Below are positions 1-10,854 of a stretch of 40,560 nucleotides of DNA, in pieces (the stretch's first letter is position 1; every line of letters starts with the position of its first letter). A model generated the notes under the pieces. The model saw only the letters and a list, made by a program, of their open reading frames with translations, did not search any database and was not told the DNA's origin. The stretch is from Coemansia sp. RSA 922. Lineage: Eukaryota > Kickxellomycota > Kickxellomycetes > Kickxellales > Kickxellaceae. Made by a program: the position numbers and the translations under genes. The DNA lies in contig JANBQS010000074.1 of NCBI GenBank assembly GCA_027577415.1, positions 1 through 40,560 of the forward strand, written 5' to 3'.

Positions 1-1881
1 TGTGTTGAGGTGGATTGTTTGGCGAGGTTTAATAGCGAGTACGGGTTGCGGCAACACGTAGCGGCGCAGCATCCACGACCGATTCGCAGAGCGATTAAGC
101 CGTCGAACCGAGTGAAGCCGGGTCGTGGTACGCCGACGGAGATTTCCCCAAGTGGCTCGTTTTGGAATACTCCGACTATTAACGACGTGCTGGGTGCTGC
201 GATGGACGCTGGGCAGGCTGGTATCCTTGCCTCCATGCCGACTATCCCCGAGAGCGGCATCACGACGCCTGTCACCATGGGCTACGACACACAGGGACTG
301 GCTCTTAATGGCGCGGGGCAGCCGGCTCATGGTGGACCAGTACCGCAGGCGGCCCATCGGCGTCTGATGCTCCAGGGCATGCCTCGCCAGCCGTTTTTGC
401 AAGCGACTGCGGCGCCGTTTCTTTCTGCTCCAGCTCTTATTAATGCCAGCGGGGGCGAGCCCGACATTAACTCGTATTTCGCCCTGGGTCTGAGCAATGG
501 CACTGAAGCCCATGCTATGACGCCATTCGGTGTTTCTAATGTCCCCATGTCCAACGAATCAATGGGCGCGGCAGCCGCATCGATGATGCTTGAGGCGATG
601 AGCCAAGCCGCAGCGGGAAATGACGCCCAGTTAAACCTCAACACTGCCCAGGACTCTGCTGCACACGAGGGCGATGCTGCTACAGCGACCAATTACTTGC
701 AGGATATGTCGCTCAACATGCAGTTGATGCAGAGCATGATGGCCGAACCCTTCTACGTGCCACGCGATGGAAGCGGCCAGTCAGCAGCGATTGACGGCGA
801 CGACGATATGAGGAATGGTCGGCCGCACTACTCGCGCAGCCAACGTTCCGACTCGTTCGACCTGTCGTCGGTGGCAACCTTGCCTAGCAGCGGCAGCAGT
901 AGTAGCACTATTCAGCCTTCCTCTATGGCAACCGGAGAAATGCCAGACTCACAGGCAACTTTGAGCGCAGGATCTAAATCCGGCACTCACTCGCAGATAG
1001 CCACCGCCTTAATGTCTAAGCGCAACCGGCAGCAACAGCAGATTCAGCAACAAGTGTCGGCTGCCACTAACCAGGCCCCAGTTGGCCAGCCGTCGGGGCT
1101 GTTGCCATGGACGCAGGGGTTTTCGGCATTGGGCTTGCTCCCGTTTCCCAGTGATACTCAGAACAGACAGTCGATGAATGATGGATTCCCACAGCCGCAC
1201 CAGCAGCGATTCTACACGCCGCAGCCAACGGATCTCGCTCAGTTCCAGTTCCACACCCAGCCATCGAGCTTACAGGATGCTCAGCCCATAGCGCCCAATT
1301 CTGCTGGGCCCAGGTACCAGCGCCAATTCGTATCATCGCTCCAGCTCAATCAACTGCAGAACCAGGCGCCGCTTTACAACAACAGTATTATCCAGTGTCC
1401 CGCTTACGGCTGCACTCAGGCCTTCAGCGACGCGAATGCCCTCAAACACCATGTGAGCTACGACCACCCACACGACGCGCCTATTGCCAGTAACCCGGGC
1501 AGTCCCATGGAGGGCTTCCTATCCACTATGCCAACTAACCATCAGCCTCCAATGTTTAACCTGGCAGGTCCTCTTTCGGCTGGCTCTGTTCTCCAGTCGC
1601 GTCAGGCCTCGCAGAATATGTATATGGATCCTGCTGATCGGACCAAGGCACCACATTGGGTTGATACTAATATGTGGAGCTCGTGGATCGCTGCTGCTAA
1701 TGGCCATGGCGACGTCACTGCTGTTGCCGCGGCTACTGCTATGGGTATTACGCCCGGTATTAACGGTCCCCAGTCATTTTTACCTGCAGCATCTACACCG
1801 CTGACGCATCCCACGTACTCGCAGGCTACTACCGAGTTGTTGCAAATGTTCCAGTCTGTCAACAGAGCAGATACGACCTAG
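1..1881 (+). CDS. C2H2 zinc-finger protein, 5'-truncated by window edge
   Basis: The frame is open from base 1 and ends at TAG 1879-1881, leaving at least 626 residues; the true start lies outside the window. The sequence shows two C-x4-C-x12-H-x4-H fingers. One begins at the very first codon (Cys1, Cys6, His19, His24). The second is encoded near 1396-1467 (CPAYGC ... HH ... DH). Between them lie about 440 residues rich in Gln, Ser, Ala, Met and Pro, with poly-Ser and poly-Gln runs near 880-1060, typical of an unstructured activation or linker region. By family knowledge this suggests a nuclear DNA-binding regulator; the target is unknown. The long Cys-Cys spacing (x4) and widely separated fingers differ from tandem Kruppel arrays. 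More fingers may lie upstream. Confidence 0.75.
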   Translation, partial: CVEVDCLARFNSEYGLRQHVAAQHPRPIRRAIKPSNRVKPGRGTPTEISPSGSFWNTPTINDVLGAAMDAGQAGILASMPTIPESGITTPVTMGYDTQGLALNGAGQPAHGGPVPQAAHRRLMLQGMPRQPFLQATAAPFLSAPALINASGGEPDINSYFALGLSNGTEAHAMTPFGVSNVPMSNESMGAAAASMMLEAMSQAAAGNDAQLNLNTAQDSAAHEGDAATATNYLQDMSLNMQLMQSMMAEPFYVPRDGSGQSAAIDGDDDMRNGRPHYSRSQRSDSFDLSSVATLPSSGSSSSTIQPSSMATGEMPDSQATLSAGSKSGTHSQIATALMSKRNRQQQQIQQQVSAATNQAPVGQPSGLLPWTQGFSALGLLPFPSDTQNRQSMNDGFPQPHQQRFYTPQPTDLAQFQFHTQPSSLQDAQPIAPNSAGPRYQRQFVSSLQLNQLQNQAPLYNNSIIQCPAYGCTQAFSDANALKHHVSYDHPHDAPIASNPGSPMEGFLSTMPTNHQPPMFNLAGPLSAGSVLQSRQASQNMYMDPADRTKAPHWVDTNMWSSWIAAANGHGDVTAVAAATAMGITPGINGPQSFLPAASTPLTHPTYSQATTELLQMFQSVNRADTT

Positions 1882-2029
1882 TACTCTGTTCCCCCCCCCC
1901 TTTTTTTAAAAGACCATTTTACATGGCATGTATGTTTATTATATTTCCCATCTATCCATGTTACTCTTTGCTGTTCGACAATGTTGGTGGACGCAAATAG
2001 CAGCATGGTCATTTCTCTGCACATGCGCT

Positions 2030-2358
2030 TGTTACATGCGTCGTAGGACAGCGCGCCGGCCCACGTGGTTGGTCCAATGGCCGACAACGACACTACACGT
2101 CTGCCAGATGTCCCGGACTCCCAACGCCCAAATGTCCCGTCACCGATAGGGGATCGCCTGCCTACAATGAGGCTCGACTCAACGACACTAAGGGTAGCGG
2201 GAAAGGCGTACTTCCGTCTAAGAAAACGGGCCATGAAAAAGGCTATATAAACATTAACCCGTCGGCTTCTAGAGTTAGATTAGTGTTCTCACTTTTATAT
2301 ACGCTCATATTTATTATATTCTATATGCTAAAAAGTTCGCTACGCTCACTAAGTAACA
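2030..2358 (+). repeat. Solo-LTR-like repeat, copy 1
   Basis: A 329-bp segment matches 13769-14100 in inverted orientation over its whole length. It is bounded by the short inverted ends TGTTAC (2030-2035) and GTAACA (2353-2358). Inside it is a TATA box (TATATAA, 2244-2250) with about 100 bp downstream, as in an LTR U3-R layout. I see no target-site duplication: the flanks are gcgct and agagc. Its right end directly abuts a LINE relic on the opposite strand. LTR is the best guess; another TIR-bearing repeat is possible. Confidence 0.6.
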
Positions 2359-2540
2359 AGAGCAATGGCAAAAGCTGATCACCCTGGAAATGGTCTTGGC
2401 AAATCCGAATGCCCGTCACTGTCCAGGAGCCATCCTCACATCAGCCATGTTACCCTTGTATCTCGAGAATATGAGACGATGGTACCTTTATCTAATGCCG
2501 CACTTAGCTATACTTGGTCCAGATACTCCCAATCCAGTTG
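2359..2540 (-). mobile_element. Relic of a non-LTR (LINE) reverse transcriptase
   Basis: Read on the minus strand, this segment is clearly similar to 14101-14290, the start of a LINE reverse-transcriptase relic. Both contain tggattgggagtatctgg and end with gcttttgccattgctct. The copy is truncated by the LTR-like repeat just where the conserved PLLPLLYNL motif should continue. Frames are broken by stops, so it is not functional. Confidence 0.6.
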
Positions 2541-3393
2541 GTTGTAGGTTTATTTTTGCAATTTACATTATTATTATATATTTTTGGCGTAGCATTTAAG
2601 CAGTGGAATAATAGCTAGAAGAAAGTCTAATAGGGCGTTTCTTATAACCGGATCTTGAGGGCCGCTCAAGTGAGTATTCTTTTTTAGAATTGGCCGGTGG
2701 CATAAATAGGCAAGTTTCTTGACATCCCAAGATAGCTAGCTTGCTGGGGCCAGTGGGTAGCTTGGCTTGGCGCCAATATGCACATTCTTCGCTTGGACGA
2801 GGCTTCTACCACCTACCCTGCTGGTTGGGGTTCAATCCCTGTCAGTGGCTAGTAGACAAACAAGCTTGTTTTTTCTTGTAATAAAAAAAACATTAATTGT
2901 GTTTCACCTCTAATTATTTTTTGTTTCTCACCAATGTGTTTTCAATGATTATTTTTATTTATCTCCAGAATATTTATTGCTTGTTGATAAAATTAAATAT
3001 GTCAATATGTTATCATGGTAACTCTGGTAGATATCATAAAGTGGGTAGAGGGATTACCGTGCAAAAAGTATCGACCAACCTAATGACAGGGACACACATC
3101 GTATTACTCCACAGTGCCGTATATAATTCCTCAGTGTATGAAAAGGCAACAAATACAAATGACAAAGTGCACTTGGCAGTGAGAACTTTAGCTACCAATT
3201 TCTTAGAGCTCGCTGGGCGCTGCAAACTTATCTTCATCGCCAGAGCTCACATATCTACCAACTACTGAGATATCCGAGCATTTTTGTCTCTTGAACGCTA
3301 TCAAATCCAGTGCATATGTTGTTCATTTAACTAGAGCGATATAGTTAAAAAAGCTTCATGATATTTCGTAAATAACTAATGGTTAGAGAGTAG
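2541..3393. other. Intergenic, AT-rich, no assigned gene
   Basis: No gene is confidently recognised. A plus-strand open frame (2897-3268, 123 codons) has no identifiable motif and lies in AT-rich DNA. Around 2830-2842 there is a tRNA B-box-like string (ggttcaatccc), and GCCAGTG near 2738 can pair with CAGTGGC near 2843 with one mismatch. No acceptable D arm or anticodon arm could be drawn, so at most this is a tRNA-derived fragment. Confidence 0.4.
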
Positions 3394-5043
3394 TTAAATG
3401 TCCTGTTCCAACCTAGTCTGCGCATAACGCAAAGCTTGTTGCAGGTACTCGTGCTCACTTTCATCAAGCATTCCAACCGTCATACAAGGAAGAAACACGT
3501 AAAGTTCAAGCAAGTTTTCGCCGCGTAGGCCAAGAACCAGATCAATAACTGGATCACAGCTCTGAAGCATTCCTCGGCCGATGCTGCCATCGGGATCGAA
3601 AGCGGTGCCACTGTTGCCTTTGTCACGACCTGCCTCCTCATACTTTGAATAGTAATCGTCCGCAATGTCGAGCAAGTCCTTCATGCGATCGTCTTTGACG
3701 ATATACTTGCAGATGCGCATCAACCACCCCTGTGCAAACCTGCAGTAGTCTGTTCCCGGAAATGACTTCGGCCCATCTTCCGTGATTACACGCCGAAAAC
3801 GCAGCTCGCGGCCGGTGGCTATTCTGAACATGTGTATGGTGATAGTACTGAAAAACTGCTTCTCGCGAGTACTATCGGCCAACCGACTTGCATGGACACA
3901 CCCAATGGTCACCAAGTTGAAGTAGAGTACCGGAGCAGGAACTACCTTCGCCTTTGCCTTTTCTTCAATCCTAAGACGAGAACGTAGTGTTTGCCTCATC
4001 TGCTGATACGTCGGGCCACCGCGAGTCAAAAAACAATAATCTTGTAGGATATTTAAACCATGCTTCCAGATCTCGAATTCTTTGACTGGCCTCAACTGCT
4101 GGCTGCTTATAAAAGAATCAACCGAAGCGTCCGCCAGCTCACGACCAAAGAGCTCCAAGCATACGATGCGAATCATATCGAAACTGACGAAAATGAATTG
4201 ATTGAATGTCTCCGAAAACTCGCCCAATGTCACGTTACCTGCCATGTCGTGAAAAAGAATAGCAGAGCCGTTCTGCCCCACGTGGGACATGTCCTCTTTG
4301 CTTTCACTATCCGGCGGCAGCTCACTCGCACTGCCTTTCTGCGAGTTTTCGCTCTGGTGCTCGAGCGACGGCGATGTGGCGCTGGAGCTAGCTGGGCTGG
4401 CGTCGGAGTTAGCTTCACGAGCTTGGACAGCAGGGCCGGCAGCGAGGTTGACCGGGGTGGCGTTGACGTTAGTAGCATGCGGATGGGCGTATGGAACAAA
4501 GCGGAGCCTGGGCCAAGTGAGGTTGGAGTAAATACGGCGAGAAGACAAAGCATGGTGAGCACCACGGTCGACTGAGGCGGTGTTGGAGTAAGTACTGCGA
4601 CAGGAAGATGCAGGGTAAGCGTCGAAGTTGGCGGCAGCTATGAGGGGCAAGTTGAATGAGAATTTTCCCCCTGGCCCGAAAGAAGTGGCTTGAGTGTCCA
4701 TAGCTGGCGCAACAGTCGAGCCGCTGGCAGTGCTAGCTGCGACTGCCAGGACAGTGTTGGAGCTGGTTGCCGAGGCGACAACAGCAGAAGCAGTGCAGGA
4801 GGCGACAGTGAGAACCGTGGTCTTAGGGACTTCACAAAAGCTAGCTGAAAAAGCGTTGTTGCCAGTAGCGCGGGGTAGAACAACTGGACCAACTCTGGCA
4901 CCAGCAGCAATGGACAATAGACTATCCGCAGTAGTCGCGTCCGGTGAATCCAAGCCATGAAGCAAGGCGTGTGTGTCCTGGGGTGGTGTGGCCGGTTGTT
5001 CGACCTGGCCGGTTGTAGTATCACTACGGTCCACAGACTCCAT
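3394..5043 (-). CDS. Unrecognised 549-aa protein, low-complexity N-half, folded C-half
   Basis: Start chosen at ATG 5043-5041; an in-frame TTG lies 12 nt further upstream. Residues 1 to about 260 are Ser/Thr/Ala/Pro-rich and look disordered. The C-terminal 280 residues, from the FIFVSFDMIRIVCLELFG segment onwards, have a regular mix of hydrophobic and charged residues and appear globular and largely helical, with no transmembrane span. I recognise no family motif. A long antisense open frame (4060-4575) overlaps it and is regarded as a shadow. The layout resembles fungal regulators or scaffold proteins with a disordered N-terminus, but that is only a resemblance. Confidence 0.65.
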   Translation of the reverse strand: MESVDRSDTTTGQVEQPATPPQDTHALLHGLDSPDATTADSLLSIAAGARVGPVVLPRATGNNAFSASFCEVPKTTVLTVASCTASAVVASATSSNTVLAVAASTASGSTVAPAMDTQATSFGPGGKFSFNLPLIAAANFDAYPASSCRSTYSNTASVDRGAHHALSSRRIYSNLTWPRLRFVPYAHPHATNVNATPVNLAAGPAVQAREANSDASPASSSATSPSLEHQSENSQKGSASELPPDSESKEDMSHVGQNGSAILFHDMAGNVTLGEFSETFNQFIFVSFDMIRIVCLELFGRELADASVDSFISSQQLRPVKEFEIWKHGLNILQDYCFLTRGGPTYQQMRQTLRSRLRIEEKAKAKVVPAPVLYFNLVTIGCVHASRLADSTREKQFFSTITIHMFRIATGRELRFRRVITEDGPKSFPGTDYCRFAQGWLMRICKYIVKDDRMKDLLDIADDYYSKYEEAGRDKGNSGTAFDPDGSIGRGMLQSCDPVIDLVLGLRGENLLELYVFLPCMTVGMLDESEHEYLQQALRYAQTRLEQDI

Positions 5044-6015
5044 TTGTGACTGCAAAGAAAAGAAAACCTTGGCGATAGAGCAAAAAAAAACAGGGAGTAA
5101 AAAGGTCTGGCTTTATTGATGTTTGTGATAAAGCGCTTGGCTGGGGGTTGGTAAAAGTTCAAAAATAGTTGGAAGAAAAAAGATGAACAGGCGAGGAGAA
5201 GAGAAGAGAAAGAGCTCAGGGTGGTCTGCTTATACTCCACCAAACCAGGGTCTGCTAAGCGAGTGAGGGCGGCTGTTCTCTGTGGGCAAAAAATAGACAA
5301 CTTATACCGAGGTTGACGTACAACAATGGCAGACATGCAACGGCCATTTTTGTCACGCTATGCTGCTTTTGTAAAAGAGGCTAGGAAATGACCTAAAAAG
5401 AGTGGCTCCTTTTTTGATTTCCGTGTGGAATATCACAAGAGAGAGAGAGAGTACGTCAGGACGCTTTTCCAACACCGCCTACCTTTACATTCTTAGTGAG
5501 TGGCTATTCTGTGATATTGCAGCACATAGTCGAGCCCTGGCTGGTTGGCAGAGTATTTGGCGGAGCTGACTGCTGATATTACTGTAAATGATGAGAGAGA
5601 TTGCCATTGGCGTTACGATAAATAAATCATTTTGAAGAGCTCGCTGTTATCAGTAATAAAGTGATATTACCAGCTAGAAGCCATTGGCAGCGTCGCCGCT
5701 ATCTGCAGCCTTTTTTTACTATTGACCTTTTTGGCGTAATTCTTAGGCGCTGTGTTTATTTAGAATATAACAAAGGAAACTACAATAAACTATCTAGTTC
5801 AAATAAAGTCAATGCTTTCCCAGTGTATCCCGTGAGCTTGGAGAGCAGACAATGTAAGTTGGAGGTGGTAGAGCTTTTGCGGTGTCGTCATCCTAAGGCA
5901 TTTGAGAGTAGTTGATTGTGTAGTCGGTGAGGCTGTTCTGTGCATTTGGCGAGTTTTGGAAAGATAGATTCCCACTGAGCTCGTTTTCGCCTCGATCAAA
6001 AAATGGTACCACTGG
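5044..6015. other. Intergenic, no gene seen
   Basis: Upstream region of the minus-strand 549-aa gene. It holds a pyrimidine-rich leader on the minus strand (about 5150-5230), a short GA microsatellite near 5438-5451, and AT-rich sequence. The small open frames here show no recognisable motif. Confidence 0.5.
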
Positions 6016-6512
6016 TTAGACATCTCTAACTAACGAGTAAGGGAATATTGGACGGCAATGTTTACAAAGTCTTGAGTAATATGTAGCATGAGCGTCGAAT
6101 TCCACGGAATAAACATGGCCTCGCCAGTTCTCAATACTGTCTAGGGATAGTTTTGCACAAGCGCAGAAAACCTCCCAAACTGTTAGCCCATGTAGGACAT
6201 CTGCATTGGGAAATTTGATATTCTAAGAACCAAAACCTGTGGCGACTATACGTAGGTCTATCTTTAAGACTGGCCCAGCTGTATCTATATGTAAAGCTTG
6301 CAATAAGTGCGAAACCCACCGCCAGAAATCTTGGACGTAGGGACAAAACTAAAAGTAGTTCATGATATTCCCGCATTCTATCTCTTCGACTTTGTCGGTT
6401 GCATTGTCATATCGAGTAGTAGCACTACAGTATTTGCAGACAGGCTTGAGGTCGGGAATAAAGTATGTCAATTTCGCGGTAGTCTGAACTGCGGCATGAG
6501 CCATTAGCCATA
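6016..6512 (-). mobile_element. LINE relic, zinc-knuckle and C-terminal tail
   Basis: On the minus strand this matches 15390-15600 closely, starting at ggctaatggctcatg. The translated relic holds the C-terminal zinc knuckle typical of LINE ORF2 (CKYC, then an Asn-Tyr stretch and FCPYVQDFW). It runs on for about 110 residues to a stop at 6016-6018. Two in-frame stops (both TAG) interrupt it; one replaces the Trp present as YYWFC in the other copy. It preserves the tail beyond the knuckle that the 15.6-kb copy has lost. Confidence 0.65.
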
Positions 6513-7588
6513 ATAGCGGGTGGTGTTTAGGGTTTCCTCAGCCGAGTTGATGCTTTGTAGTATGTCCGACCCACATACTGTCGTAAAATATCTACGTCTA
6601 TTTTTTATTTTTACTTTATTGCAATTTCAGGAATGAGTAAAACATGAAAAAAAAAATGTTGATACCTAAAGGTCATTTTCAACGGTCATTTGTTTATAAC
6701 ATCAAATAAATGTCAATGAAATAATACTACCATATCGCTTACTCGAGTAATATTAATATAACAATGGATAAAACAATACAAGGGTATCGTCACTTTATGG
6801 TGAGGTAGTAGAACATGCAAACACTATTGACTATGATCCAGCAGTGTTCCAGGCACTAACAAACTACAGTCAAAACTACTCAAAGCAGGCCAATACCGCA
6901 GAAACTCGAATACGGACAACCTTGTAGTGCCCAAAGTGAGATGAATAATAAATAATTTTTTTCACATCTCTGTGCTAAACAGACCAAAGGAAGGTTGCGA
7001 CAACCCCCACAGACAACGACACAATTCTCTTTTTGGTTTGGAGACATTGTCCACGCGCATCATTGAGCGACATCCAGATACCCGGCAATTGTCCTTTTCG
7101 TTTCGACTCAGTGACTAGGTCAATCAAGACAACATGGCGCCAGGGAAGCGAAAAAAAACGGCAAGCAGTTAGAATGTGGGCAAGTTGAGACAGACGTACA
7201 GTGGTGCTGGCTATCTATACATAATATATTTTTTGCATTTACACATATGCTCTAATATATTGCAAGTATTATAAGTTGGCATGCCAACAGGGCGTTTTGA
7301 ATAGATATATACTGTTGCCACCGCCAGGCGTAACAATCTGTGACCTATACGCACTACAGCCCTGTGCACGCAGACGCTCTGTAGCAGCTCTCGCCACTTG
7401 TCCCGCCAGTGTACTATGCGCATCGTGTGGCTGATCACGCTCGCTGCCACGTCAAGGACTTGGACGTTAACTTCGAGGTGGCCAAGATAATAAAGGTCCA
7501 CAATAATCTTGATGAGTCCATCGCCGACATTTTTTATTTTTTTCATCGATTGGTTAGCAAACACCATATATTGGTTAGAAAAAACATT
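6513..7588. other. Intergenic, AT-rich, no assigned gene
   Basis: No supported gene. A minus-strand open frame (7211-7567, 118 codons) is bounded by an ATG but has no recognisable motif and lies immediately downstream of the membrane-protein gene, where it may simply be 3' UTR. The rest is AT-rich. Confidence 0.45.
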
Positions 7589-8638
7589 TCAACGTCCATA
7601 TCCATAGCTATCGCGCAGCGTGCTCATATTTTCATTGCTGCTAACACCTCCGGGGTTGTTGTTGTGAGCTGTAGCGAGCGGAGAACCGTTGTAAATAGGC
7701 AGTACCTTTTGGTTAATCAGCAGCGAGGGCCGGTGGAAATTGACCTTGTCTCGTGTGAAGTAGTACAGTCCACCCCACGACATCAGACCGGCGATAGCCA
7801 TTATTAGTATGACTAGTGCCGCCTTGCCGCTAGAGCTCATTCCCTTTGAGGTCGTTGTGGCATCCGGATTCTCGGTATCTGAACCAGGAGTTGGTGAAGA
7901 TGACGGTGACGATGATGTTGAAGATGTTACTATCTGAGATTCAGATGTAGTTGTTGTTGTAGTCGACGTAGGTATCGGCGTAGGTATAGGCGTTGGTAGC
8001 GGCGTCAGAGTAGGCTTAATTGTGGCTGACGCAAACAATCTCGCACTTTCCTCTGGACTCAACAACGGCTCCATATATTCCACAGCACTAGTTGCTCCAG
8101 GTCCCACCGTTCCGCCTCTAATAACATCCCAGGCCACACACACACCCGACATCCACGCACACCCAATGCCATTAACAGTCGCCCCCTTTCCACACGAGCT
8201 CTGCCCCAGCCTCTCGCACTTTACAGGGCACTGCAAACCCTGATTAATGCACTGGAACACACCACAGCCCTGACATCCGGTCCCGCACGACCCAGTACTG
8301 CTTATCGGGCATTGTCGGTCCTCCACACATGTATTTGATACCCATTTGCAACCCTTTCCATTGACACTACCGGTACATGCAAGAGACGTCGTGCGCTGTA
8401 GACAAGGCGACGGGCATTGTGTGCCTTGGATGCACCCAAAGACAGGGCAATTCGTGTAGCCTGTGTCGCAAGTACCGCTATTCGTAGGCTGGACGCCACG
8501 ACTGTTAGAGCTAGGGGCCGTGAGGTTGTTGTTGCCGCTAGTAAAACCTTTGCTCATCGTGAATATATCGTCCTGTCCGTTTACGACAGAGAAGGATAGA
8601 GCCAAAAAGGCTGCTAATAACGAACCGCGTAAATACAT
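7589..8638 (-). CDS. Cys-rich type I membrane (cell-surface) protein
   Basis: Start placed at ATG 8638-8636, which gives a classical signal peptide (about residues 1-21, hydrophobic core LLAAFLALSFSVVNG); an ATG 33 codons upstream would bury it. The 349-aa product then has two tandem Cys-rich repeats of about 45 residues. Each has the pattern C-x-V-F-x-C-I ... Q-C-P ... C ... NGxGCxW ... CV. A Ser/Thr/Pro-rich stalk follows, then one transmembrane helix (about 273-294, AALVILIMAIAGLMSWGG) and a cytoplasmic tail of about 55 residues ending DSYGYGR. Inferred role: plasma-membrane or wall-associated surface protein, possibly a sensor. The TM helix followed by a long tail argues against a GPI anchor. 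No specific family recognised. Confidence 0.8.
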   Translation of the reverse strand: MYLRGSLLAAFLALSFSVVNGQDDIFTMSKGFTSGNNNLTAPSSNSRGVQPTNSGTCDTGYTNCPVFGCIQGTQCPSPCLQRTTSLACTGSVNGKGCKWVSNTCVEDRQCPISSTGSCGTGCQGCGVFQCINQGLQCPVKCERLGQSSCGKGATVNGIGCAWMSGVCVAWDVIRGGTVGPGATSAVEYMEPLLSPEESARLFASATIKPTLTPLPTPIPTPIPTSTTTTTTSESQIVTSSTSSSPSSSPTPGSDTENPDATTTSKGMSSSGKAALVILIMAIAGLMSWGGLYYFTRDKVNFHRPSLLINQKVLPIYNGSPLATAHNNNPGGVSSNENMSTLRDSYGYGR

Positions 8639-9048
8639 TGTTTTTTTTTTGGGCGAGGTGTCGGTTAAAAATAAACAAGATAGTATACAAAATAGATGTG
8701 ATAATTTTTTTTTTACAAGTGGGCAAGAGCCGTACACACGCGTATTATAAAGTCGTGAGATCTAGACAGAAGAAAAAAATAAATAGTAGCGCAAAAATAA
8801 ATGTACAAGTAAAGAGCGATGAAGGCCGAAGAAAGAAAGTAAAGCGAAGATAGACATGTGTCCATCTCTACCTTCTCTACCTTCCCTCACAAGGACAAAG
8901 AAAGAAATCTTAAAGAAAAAAGGGAGAAAAGGGAATTATCTTTACATCCAAAGATAAAGAGAAAAAAAAAGCAAAAAGGAAACAACGAGTACAAAGTCCA
9001 TAAAAAGCGTGTCCTTTATTGCGCAAAACAAAAAGCATTTCTTTATAT
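8639..9048. other. Intergenic between two minus-strand genes
   Basis: This 410-bp stretch should hold the 3' end of ILV3 and the promoter and leader of the membrane-protein gene. It has a long T-run just upstream of the start (minus-strand A-run) and purine-rich sequence at 8760-8980. A TATAATA-like sequence lies on the minus strand near 8742-8750. No coding evidence. Confidence 0.5.
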
Positions 9049-10854
9049 TTACTCGTCGGTGACACATCCAAAAGATGCAGTCTTTACGTTCTTAATATAC
9101 TTGTACAGCGTTCCGCGTTCGGCCTTGAGAGGCGGAGCCACCCACTGACTACGTCTCTGGTTCATCTCCGCCTCCGACACGTCCACAGCATCGATACGAC
9201 GTGTTTCCGCATCAATAGCAATGCGGTCGCCGTCATGGATAAGGCCCAGTGGTCCGCCCTCCTGCGCCTCCGGCGTGATATGTCCGATGATGAATCCGTG
9301 GCTTCCACCCGAGAACCGGCCGTCAGTCAACAGCGCCACATGCTTGCCCAGTCCAGCGCCCATGATCGCGCTACTCGGCGTCAGCATCTCAGGCATACCA
9401 GGTCCGCCCTTGGGTCCCACATAACGGATAATAACGACGTGGCCCTTTTTAATTTCGCCGCGCTCCAGGGCACGCAGCATCTCGTCCTCAGACTCGAATA
9501 CCTTGGCCGTACCCTCGAACCGCAGACCCTCCTTGCCCGTGATCTTGGCCACAGACCCCTCGGGCGCTACGTTGCCATACAAGGTTTGCAAGTGTCCCGA
9601 CGGCTTAATAGGCGACTGCGCGGGGTAAATCACGTCCTGGCCCTCCGTCAGTCCCGGCAAGTCCTTCAAGTTCTCGGCCAGCGTCTTTCCCGTCACAGTC
9701 ATCGTTGATCCGTCAATATAGCCCTCGGACATGAGGTACTTGAGAATCGCCGGCGTGCCACCGATAGCCTGCAAGTCCTCCATCACATACTTGCCGCTGG
9801 GCTTCATGTCCGCCAAGAACGGCGTGCGGTTAGAGATCTCCTGGAAATCGTCCAGCGTCAGGTTGACGCCAATAGCACGCGAGATCGCAATCAAATGCAG
9901 CACAACGTTGGTCGACCCGCCCATGGCAATAGCAATGGTGATGGCGTTCTCGAACGCCTTGCGTGTCATAATGTCCTTGGGACACACGTTGAGCTCGAGG
10001 ATATTGCGGATCGCCGCGCCCGCCTTGAAGCACTCGTCCAGCTTCTCTTGCGACGTAGCAGGAGACGACGACGAGTACGGCAGAGTCATGCCCATGGCCT
10101 CGGCAGCAGTCGCCATAGTGTTGGCCGTGTACATGCCGCCGCATCCGCCGGGACCCGGGCACGCGTGCCTTACAGCATCGAATCTATCAGCCTCGCTAAT
10201 CTTGCCCGCCACATACGAGCCGTACGCCTCAAACGTTGACACAATGTCGTAGCGCTGGCCCTGGCATCCCTTGCCGGGTCTAATGGTGCCACCATACACC
10301 ATAATCGAAGGCCGGTTGAGGCGCGCCATGGCCATGAGCACGCCGGGCATGTTCTTATCGCAGCCCGGGATAGAGATATTGGCATCATACCACAGTCCGC
10401 TCATCGTCGTCTCGATAGAGTCGGCAATCAGATCGCGAGACTGCAACGAGAAACACATGCCACGCGTGCCCATGCTGATACCGTCGCTAACTCCGATAGT
10501 GTTGAATCGCATGCCGACCAAACCGGCCGCCACAACTCCCTCCTTGACCTTGCCGGCTAAATCCAATAGATGCATGTTGCATGGGTTGCCCTCAAACCAC
10601 ACACTAGATATACCGACTTGAGCCTTGTCCATATCGGATTCTTTTAGTCCAGTGCCGTACAGCATGGCTTGCGATGGGCCTTGCGACTTTGGCTGAGTGA
10701 TGACCGAACTGTATCGGTTCATTCGTGGCTTCTCGCTCTCGTCTAAGGTAGGAATAGATGACGAGAATGACCGCAGCTGCTTGCCACTGTTCGTCGAAAG
10801 CGAAGTATGCCGAGTGGCCGCCCGGATAGTGCTAGAGCGGAGTGCGCGTAGCAT
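9049..10854 (-). CDS. ILV3: Dihydroxy-acid dehydratase, mitochondrial (branched-chain amino acid synthesis)
   Basis: The 601-aa product matches the IlvD/Edd family over its full length. The family dehydrates 2,3-dihydroxy-isovalerate and dihydroxy-methylvalerate to the 2-oxo acids in valine and isoleucine synthesis, using an Fe-S cluster. Visible signatures: NPCNMH (Cys92), PGCDKNMPG (Cys165), the [14 protein letters not shown] block (Cys238), and near the C-terminus a [11 protein letters not shown] loop and GHITPEA. These three Cys positions are the expected cluster ligands. Residues 1-35 are rich in Arg and Ser without acidic residues, consistent with a mitochondrial targeting peptide. Length fits fungal Ilv3. 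No frameshift or missing motif is seen. The assignment is secure from motifs. Confidence 0.96.
   Translation of the reverse strand: MLRALRSSTIRAATRHTSLSTNSGKQLRSFSSSIPTLDESEKPRMNRYSSVITQPKSQGPSQAMLYGTGLKESDMDKAQVGISSVWFEGNPCNMHLLDLAGKVKEGVVAAGLVGMRFNTIGVSDGISMGTRGMCFSLQSRDLIADSIETTMSGLWYDANISIPGCDKNMPGVLMAMARLNRPSIMVYGGTIRPGKGCQGQRYDIVSTFEAYGSYVAGKISEADRFDAVRHACPGPGGCGGMYTANTMATAAEAMGMTLPYSSSSPATSQEKLDECFKAGAAIRNILELNVCPKDIMTRKAFENAITIAIAMGGSTNVVLHLIAISRAIGVNLTLDDFQEISNRTPFLADMKPSGKYVMEDLQAIGGTPAILKYLMSEGYIDGSTMTVTGKTLAENLKDLPGLTEGQDVIYPAQSPIKPSGHLQTLYGNVAPEGSVAKITGKEGLRFEGTAKVFESEDEMLRALERGEIKKGHVVIIRYVGPKGGPGMPEMLTPSSAIMGAGLGKHVALLTDGRFSGGSHGFIIGHITPEAQEGGPLGLIHDGDRIAIDAETRRIDAVDVSEAEMNQRRSQWVAPPLKAERGTLYKYIKNVKTASFGCVTDE

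Noticed and set aside
2738..2850. tRNA-like B box and near-pairing acceptor ends
   Set aside because: The T stem does not pair and no D or anticodon arm fits; at best a tRNA-derived fragment.
4060..4575. 171-codon plus-strand open frame
   Set aside because: Antisense to the 549-aa gene and without motifs; a GC-composition shadow.
4638..5336. 232-codon minus-strand frame
   Set aside because: Overlaps the start of the 549-aa gene in another frame, composed of its leader and low-complexity coding DNA.
7211..7567. 118-codon minus-strand frame
   Set aside because: No motif, no promoter, and immediately 3' of another gene on the same strand; not enough support.
9019..9708. 229-codon plus-strand frame
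   Set aside because: Antisense to ILV3, whose identity is certain.
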